Positions 1 through 4,028 of a DNA stretch of 5,212 bases are shown here, in pieces. The notes below the pieces were generated by a model, which had not been told where the DNA came from, ran no database searches, and was given only the letters and a program-made list of their open reading frames with translations. The stretch lies in the NCBI GenBank assembly GCA_021823365.1, contig JAKAOD010000259.1:1-5212 (forward strand). The letters are read 5' to 3'. Positions within the stretch are counted from its first letter, which is position 1. Each line of letters begins with the position of its first letter. The stretch comes from Actinomycetes bacterium (GTDB lineage Bacteria; Actinomycetota; Acidimicrobiia; Acidimicrobiales; Bog-793). The position numbers were made by a program, and so were the translations under genes.

Positions 1-2
1 CG

Positions 3-401
3 GCTCGTTCCTGCTGCGATCTTCGCCTGCTCGCCGGCGAGACCGGCGCAGACGCCGGGTTCAACTTCGACGGCTACGCGCAGGGCAGGCTCACGGTCGT
101 CGTCCCCGTCGGCTGGCGGGTGGACGTCGCGTGCGTGAACCGGTCGACCGTTCTCACCCACTCCTGCGCCGTCGTCGAGGACCGCCCGCTCTCCCCCTAC
201 GGGGCGCCTCCGGCGTTCCCCGGCGCCTCGGTGCCGGACGCTCGGCACGGGCTCGGCTTCGGCCAGACGGCTCACTTCTCGTTCGTGGCCGGCCGTCCGG
301 GTCGCTACCGGATCGCCGACCTCGTCGTCGGGCACGAGCTCGACGGGTCGTGGGACTGGCTGGTCGTCCGACGCGGCGTCCGGCCCGGGGTCGAATCGTG
401 A
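3..401 (+). CDS. Sulfocyanin-like cupredoxin, 3' part only (5' end beyond the window)
   Basis: Sulfocyanins are blue-copper electron carriers, usually exported or membrane-attached. The reading frame is open from the left edge to TGA at 399-401, giving 132 visible residues. The GTG at 120 lies inside the conserved domain, so it is not the start, and any signal peptide or membrane anchor is out of view. Family signatures run in order: FNFDGYAQG, a strand ending VVVPVGW, THSCAVV, AFPGAS, and a closing YRIADLVVGHELDGSWDW. Aligned with my memory of the sulfocyanin closing motif (Y-x-x-x-C-x-x-P-G-H-x-x-x-G-M-W), both histidines remain (codons 159-161 and 333-335). The copper cysteine reads Asp (318-320) and the axial methionine reads Ser (348-350). 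The two cysteines in the domain (132-134, 165-167) are not at the ligand position. The fold assignment is good; a classical type-1 copper site is unlikely, so the function is open (another metal, structural role, or loss of function). Downstream, TGA overlaps a GTG in another frame, but no convincing gene follows there. Confidence 0.75.
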   Translation, partial: ARSCCDLRLLAGETGADAGFNFDGYAQGRLTVVVPVGWRVDVACVNRSTVLTHSCAVVEDRPLSPYGAPPAFPGASVPDARHGLGFGQTAHFSFVAGRPGRYRIADLVVGHELDGSWDWLVVRRGVRPGVES

Positions 402-543
402 GCGATCGCGAGCGCGCCCGCCACGATCCCCCGTCGGGAGAGGTGCGCTTGACGTCCGGTCAGCGACCGCCGGTCGCCGGCACCGAGCTGCGACGCCCGG
501 CTCCGATCCCTCTGACCGACGAGACCTCGACCAAGATGGACTC
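402..543. other. Gap between the cupredoxin gene and the helicase gene
   Basis: This stretch holds no convincing gene. A purine-rich GGGAGAGG at 436-443 sits 5 bases before a TTG (449-451) and would be a good ribosome binding site. However, that frame continues as Arg/Ser/Pro-rich sequence antiphase to the helicase and looks like a shadow. The same frame also has a GTG at 398 overlapping the upstream TGA, and an ATG at 536. A TTGACG-like hexamer at 450-455 has no recognisable -10 partner. A small hairpin lies at 463-477. The helicase promoter may lie here, but I cannot place it. Confidence 0.4.
463..477 (+). terminator. Small perfect hairpin after the cupredoxin gene, possible terminator
   Basis: GCGACC-GCC-GGTCGC forms a perfect 6-base-pair stem with a 3-base loop, 62 bases after the cupredoxin stop. 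No T-tract follows. Such hairpins arise often by chance at this GC content, so a terminator role is only a possibility. Confidence 0.18.
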
Positions 544-3522
544 GTGCCCGATCATCGCCTCGTGGGTCGATCGGTCGTGGTCCTGCCCGGCCAGCCGACG
601 CCGGCGCCCTGGGACGGGTGCGAGCGGCTGCGGGTGGCCAAGGTCGACGCGGGCGTCGCAGACGCCCTCGGCGCGGCGTGGCGGGCCCGGAGGTGCGTGG
701 TCGTCGAGCTCTCGCCGGGCATTGGGCTCGACCGCCCGGACAAGCCGCCCGGCGAGTCGATCACCGGGCTCCAGCCGTGGGAGTGGGGGACCAGTCTCGA
801 CCTCGTGGCCGAGCGGCTCCACCACGCCGTCTGGGCCAACTCCGTCGACGCCCGAGCGGGTGCCTCCCGCTACCACTGGGCGGACCGGGCCGTGGCGCTG
901 GGCGCGTCGCTCGACCGCTCCGGTCGAGCGGACGTCGTCCTGCCCGGCGGGCGACCGGCGATCTGCGACGGTGGGCCGCTGGACGCCTGCCTGGCCGGCC
1001 GGACCGGGTTGGCGACGGTGCATCGCGTCGGGCTCGAGCACGCTTCGCTGACTCCTTTGGGGGACCCTGCGCCGAGCGGCGTGCGGCTGGCGACGGACCA
1101 GCTCGCCGCCGTCGGCGAGCCGCGGGCTGCCGCCCGGGTGATCGCCCCGGCCGGGTCGGGAAAGACCAGGGTGCTGACCGAACGGGCCCGCGTGCTGCGT
1201 GCCGGATGGGGCGTGCCGGCGGAGGCGATGGCGCTCGTCGCCTACAACGTGCGAGCAGCCGAGGAGATGCGCTCCCGCTTGGGGGACCTGCCGTCCCTCC
1301 GGGTCCGGACGCTCAACGCGCTCTCCCTCAGGCTCTGCGGCAGGGGGGCGACGATCGAGGAACCGGAGGTGCGGCGCGTCCTCGCCGGCCTCGTCGCGTT
1401 CCCCCGCCGTGCGGAGACCGACCCGGTCGCGCCATGGCTCGAGGCGCTGAGCCGGGTCAGGCTCGGGCTCGCGCGGCCGGAGGAGGTGGAAGAGGAGGTC
1501 GGCGACGTCTCCGACCTCGGACGCGTCGCAGGTGCCTACCGGGAGCAGCTCCGGGAGCGCGGCGCGGCCGATTTCGACGAGCAGGTCACCGCTGCGATCG
1601 AGCGCCTCCTCGCCGACCCGACCTTTCGCAGGCGCAGCCAGCGCTTTGCCCGCGTGCTCCTCGTCGACGAGTTCCAGGACCTTACGCCCGCCCACATGCT
1701 CCTGGTCCGCCTGCTGTCGGGTCCGGCGGGCGCCGTGTTCGCCGTCGGCGACGACGACCAGACGATCTACGGCTACGCGGGCGCCACGCCGAGGTGGCTG
1801 GTCGACTTCCAGCGCTGGTTCCCCGGCTCGGCCGACCATCGCCTCGAGGTCAACTACCGCTGCCCGGCGCCCGTGGTGGGCGCGGCGAGCAATCTCCTCT
1901 CCCGGAATGTGCTGAGGGTGGACAAGGCGGTCCGGGCGTCCAAGGCGGGAGGCGACGCTGCATTGGAGGTGCGGGCCGGCGGCGACCGGCCGGCGGCGTC
2001 CGCGGTGGCGAGAGTGACCGAGCTGCTGAGCGCCGGCGCCAGGCCCGCCGACGTCGCCGTCCTGGCACGGGTCAACGCCTCCCTCGTTCCCGTGCACGTC
2101 CTGCTCCGCCACTCGGGCGTGCCGGTCAACCGCGCGGCGGACGACCGTTTCCTGCGGCGTGGCGCGGTGCGGGCCGCGCTCTCCTGGCTCGCGGTCGCCG
2201 TCGCGCCGGAGGGCGCCTTGCCTGGACACTCCCTGCGAGAGGCGGCCCGCCGACCGAGACGAGGCATGAGCCAGTCGCTCCTCGACCTCGTGGCGAGGAA
2301 CCGGTCGACGGACGGGCTGTCCGGCCTTGCGGGCTGGCTCGACGGCAAGGGCAGCGGGAGGGAGGCGGCAAAGGTGCGAGACCTCGAGGCCGATGTCGTC
2401 GCGGTCCGGAGGGCCGCGAGCAGGCGCGGGGCCTCCACCGCCTCGGTGCTGGCGGTTGTCCGGTCTCGGGTCGGCGACGGAGGGCTCGATGCCAGCGCCG
2501 ATGCGCTCGACCGTTGGAGCCACGGGGCGATAGCGGCGCATGCCGACGACCTCGCTGCGCTTACCGAGCTGGCCGATCTCGAGCCGGACCCGGCGTGCTT
2601 CGGCGAGTGGCTGGGCGAGCATCTCGCCGCTCCGGCCGACGAAGCCGGCGTGACGCTGGCGTCCGTGCACGCGGTCAAGGGTCAGGAGTGGCCACACGTC
2701 GTGGTCCACCACGCGACGTCGGGACTGCTGCCGCACCGGCTGGCCTCGGACCTGGAGGAGGAGCGGCGGGTCTTCCACGTGGCGCTCACGCGCTGCCTCG
2801 AGAGCGTCACCGTGGTGACCGGCGAACCGGCGTCGCCCTTCGTCGCGGAGATGGACGGGCGGGCGCCGGTGCAACAGGTGGCACCGGTCCGGAGGCGGGC
2901 AGGTCCGGCGGATCGAGGCGCGATCGGCCAGCCGGCCGGCGCTCGGGGGGGCGGTCCGGTGCCGGGACGCGGCCGCCGCGGGACCGCGGCGTCCGGCGTC
3001 GCCGCCCCGGCGCCTGCCGCCGAGACCGTCCCGGCGACCGTCGGGCTGCGCATCGTCCGCCAGGGGCACGAGTACGAGGTCGTCGAGGTCGGCGCCGACG
3101 GAGCAAGAGCCGTCGTCTCCGGCGGCCGGGCCTTCGTCACGGTCAGGTTCGGCTCGAGCGTCAGCCACCGGGGCGCCACCGTCGTGCTCGGGCACCCGGC
3201 CTGCGCCGAGGCGGCCGAGCGGTTGAGGGCCTGGCGGTCCGCACGAGCGCGGTCCTCGGGACGTCCTGCCTACACCGTCTTCGACGACAGGACGCTGGCG
3301 GCCCTCGCCGCGGCGCTGCCGACGGGTGACTCCGGTCTGGCGGCGATACCGGGCATCGGCCCGGTGAAGCTCGAGACCTACGGGCCGGAGCTGGCGGCGA
3401 TGTTCGAGGAGCTGAGGTCAGGGGATTCGAGCGCCGGCGAGGGCTTGACGAGCCCGCGCCCCGACGCCGGCCGGCCACCGGGTCCGGCGCCTCAGCGCGG
3501 CCGGACGATCCCGGCCTCGTAG
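544..3522 (+). CDS. UvrD2-like superfamily 1A ATP-dependent DNA helicase with HRDC domain
   Basis: Likely a 3'-5' DNA translocase/helicase in repair or recombination (family inference). Visible motifs, numbered from GTG 544: Q-motif-like ATDQLAAV (~183-190); Walker A APAGSGKT (201-208, K207); Ia ALVAYNVRAAEEM (~230-242); Ib VRTLNAL (~254-260); ADFDEQ (~342-347); Walker B VDEFQD (374-379); III GDDDQTIYGYAGA (402-414); IV NYRCP (437-441); V SVHAVKGQEW (707-716); VI EEERRVFHVALTR (738-750). Residues ~770-832 are an Arg/Gly/Pro/Ala-rich linker. A short beta-rich stretch (~834-882) follows, then an HRDC domain (~888-957: RLRAWR, PAYTVFDD, IPGIGPVKLETYG) and a disordered tail. Residues 1-~180 match no domain I can name and contain WANSVDAR and DVVLPGGRPAICDGGP. 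HRDC suggests mycobacterial UvrD2, but the four-cysteine zinc motif I recall from UvrD2 is absent, and no RecB-type nuclease is visible. The start is uncertain: GTG 562 and GTG 577 are also in frame, none has a good ribosome site, and conservation appears to begin near VVLPGQP (residues 12-18). Confidence 0.88.
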   Translation: MPDHRLVGRSVVVLPGQPTPAPWDGCERLRVAKVDAGVADALGAAWRARRCVVVELSPGIGLDRPDKPPGESITGLQPWEWGTSLDLVAERLHHAVWANSVDARAGASRYHWADRAVALGASLDRSGRADVVLPGGRPAICDGGPLDACLAGRTGLATVHRVGLEHASLTPLGDPAPSGVRLATDQLAAVGEPRAAARVIAPAGSGKTRVLTERARVLRAGWGVPAEAMALVAYNVRAAEEMRSRLGDLPSLRVRTLNALSLRLCGRGATIEEPEVRRVLAGLVAFPRRAETDPVAPWLEALSRVRLGLARPEEVEEEVGDVSDLGRVAGAYREQLRERGAADFDEQVTAAIERLLADPTFRRRSQRFARVLLVDEFQDLTPAHMLLVRLLSGPAGAVFAVGDDDQTIYGYAGATPRWLVDFQRWFPGSADHRLEVNYRCPAPVVGAASNLLSRNVLRVDKAVRASKAGGDAALEVRAGGDRPAASAVARVTELLSAGARPADVAVLARVNASLVPVHVLLRHSGVPVNRAADDRFLRRGAVRAALSWLAVAVAPEGALPGHSLREAARRPRRGMSQSLLDLVARNRSTDGLSGLAGWLDGKGSGREAAKVRDLEADVVAVRRAASRRGASTASVLAVVRSRVGDGGLDASADALDRWSHGAIAAHADDLAALTELADLEPDPACFGEWLGEHLAAPADEAGVTLASVHAVKGQEWPHVVVHHATSGLLPHRLASDLEEERRVFHVALTRCLESVTVVTGEPASPFVAEMDGRAPVQQVAPVRRRAGPADRGAIGQPAGARGGGPVPGRGRRGTAASGVAAPAPAAETVPATVGLRIVRQGHEYEVVEVGADGARAVVSGGRAFVTVRFGSSVSHRGATVVLGHPACAEAAERLRAWRSARARSSGRPAYTVFDDRTLAALAAALPTGDSGLAAIPGIGPVKLETYGPELAAMFEELRSGDSSAGEGLTSPRPDAGRPPGPAPQRGRTIPAS

Positions 3523-3566
3523 GCGATCAGGGCGAGCTGGGCGTGGTGGCGCTCGCCATGTCCGAG
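3492..3566 (-). pseudogene. Relic of a LuxR/NarL-type response regulator C-terminus
   Basis: On the minus strand, 24 codons ending at TGA (3492-3494) read as the end of a LuxR/NarL-family regulator: HAQLALIAYEAGIVRPR then stop. Members commonly end in a form like DRxQLVVLAYExGLVRP, the last helix of the DNA-binding domain. The preceding residues (LGHGERH) still resemble the family's LGVRDR turn. Further upstream I find no HTH core (TVKTHV or REREVL type) in any of the three minus frames. The frame is open back to the DUF1707 stop (3615-3617) but holds no ATG, GTG or TTG, so it is probably not translated alone. It shares the DUF1707 frame with a single TGA between. The plus-strand helicase stop (3520-3522) falls within the relic's Ala-Tyr-Glu codons. 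It could be chance similarity, but the match ending exactly at a stop argues against that. Confidence 0.5.
3531..3557 (+). terminator. Inverted repeat in the convergent junction, possible terminator
   Basis: GGCGAGC (3531-3537) and GCTCGCC (3551-3557) form a perfect 7-base-pair stem with a 13-base loop, starting 8 bases after the helicase stop and before the facing DUF1707 stop. It could end transcription from either side. There is no T-tract, and it overlaps the response-regulator relic, so it may simply be leftover coding sequence. Confidence 0.25.
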
Positions 3567-3600
3567 GCGGTCGCCGCCGGGGGCGCTCCGGGCCGCCAGG

Positions 3601-3616
3601 GAGCCGTGCCCGGCTC
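3601..3616 (-). terminator. Small hairpin at the DUF1707 stop codon
   Basis: GAGCCG (3601-3606) and CGGCTC (3611-3616) pair perfectly across a 4-base loop. The structure overlaps the stop codon of the minus-strand DUF1707 gene. Without a U-tract it is weak evidence for a terminator of the ribBA-DUF1707 pair. Confidence 0.18.
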
Positions 3617-4028
3617 AGCGCGAGGTGCTCGGCCGCGGCAGGACCGGCATGCCGGCCCGGGCAGCCGGTCCGGCGACTCGAGGGGCGACACGCACAAAGG
3701 GAAGCAGCCTCGCCTGCATCGGGCGGTGTGCCTGCACCGCCTGGCCACGGGCGAGGAGCGACGCCGGCACGAGCAGCGCAAGGACCACGGCGACGGCGAC
3801 CAGCAGGCGTGCGCCCCGATGCGGTCGCAGCGCCGGCGCCGTCACAGCGGCGAGCGGGGGCAGGTCTGCGAAGAGGCGGCCGAGGTCCCCGCGAGTCCTG
3901 GAGCGCATCACCCCGCCGATGCGCTCGTCCAGCTCCTCCTGATCGAGCCGGCCGTCCACGAAATGGCGGGAGAGCAGCTCGCTCGCTTCGCGACGCTCGG
4001 CGTCCGAGACCCGGAGGTGGTCCGTCAT
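3615..4028 (-). CDS. DUF1707 (SHOCT-like) single-pass membrane protein
   Basis: A 137-residue protein. Residues ~5-58 are a DUF1707 domain, a short helical module widespread in actinobacteria: LRVSDAERREASELLSRHF, DGRLDQEELDERI, and a closing RSRTRGDLGRLFADLP. Its biochemical role is not established, though it usually sits on the cytoplasmic side of small membrane proteins. One hydrophobic segment follows (residues ~74-93, LLVAVAVVLALLVPASLLA), preceded by basic RPHRGAR, which fits an N-in orientation. The last ~44 residues are Arg/Pro/Ala-rich with no recognisable domain. The ATG at 4026-4028 has a strong purine-rich ribosome site just upstream and overlaps the ribBA stop as ATGA. That fixes the start and implies coupled translation. 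Why it should follow ribBA is unknown; no riboflavin role is visible. The next in-frame sequence after its TGA leads into the response-regulator relic. Confidence 0.82.
   Translation of the reverse strand: MTDHLRVSDAERREASELLSRHFVDGRLDQEELDERIGGVMRSRTRGDLGRLFADLPPLAAVTAPALRPHRGARLLVAVAVVLALLVPASLLARGQAVQAHRPMQARLLPFVRVAPRVAGPAARAGMPVLPRPSTSR
4025..4028 (-). other. ATGA stop/start overlap joining ribBA and the DUF1707 gene
   Basis: On the minus strand, ATGA holds the DUF1707 start (ATG, 4028 to 4026) and the ribBA stop (TGA, 4027 to 4025). A 4-base overlap like this is a classic sign of one transcript with coupled translation. Confidence 0.85.

Noticed and set aside
120..401. Short 93-residue gene starting at GTG 120
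   Set aside because: The conserved cupredoxin domain begins upstream of 120 in the same open frame, so this GTG is an internal Val codon.
131..1051. Open plus-strand frame spanning the gap, including GTG 398, TTG 449 and ATG 536
   Set aside because: Low-complexity Arg/Ser/Pro composition. It is out of phase with both the cupredoxin and the helicase, so treated as a shadow despite one good ribosome-site candidate.
460..3195. 911-codon open frame on the minus strand opposite the helicase
   Set aside because: It lies antisense to a clearly conserved helicase. It is Arg/Asp/Gly/Pro-rich with no recognisable domain, as expected for antisense frames in very GC-rich coding DNA.
618..3329. 903-codon open frame on the plus strand, overlapping the helicase
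   Set aside because: A shifted frame of the helicase. It is extremely Arg/Gly/Pro-rich, with no domain motif or plausible start context.
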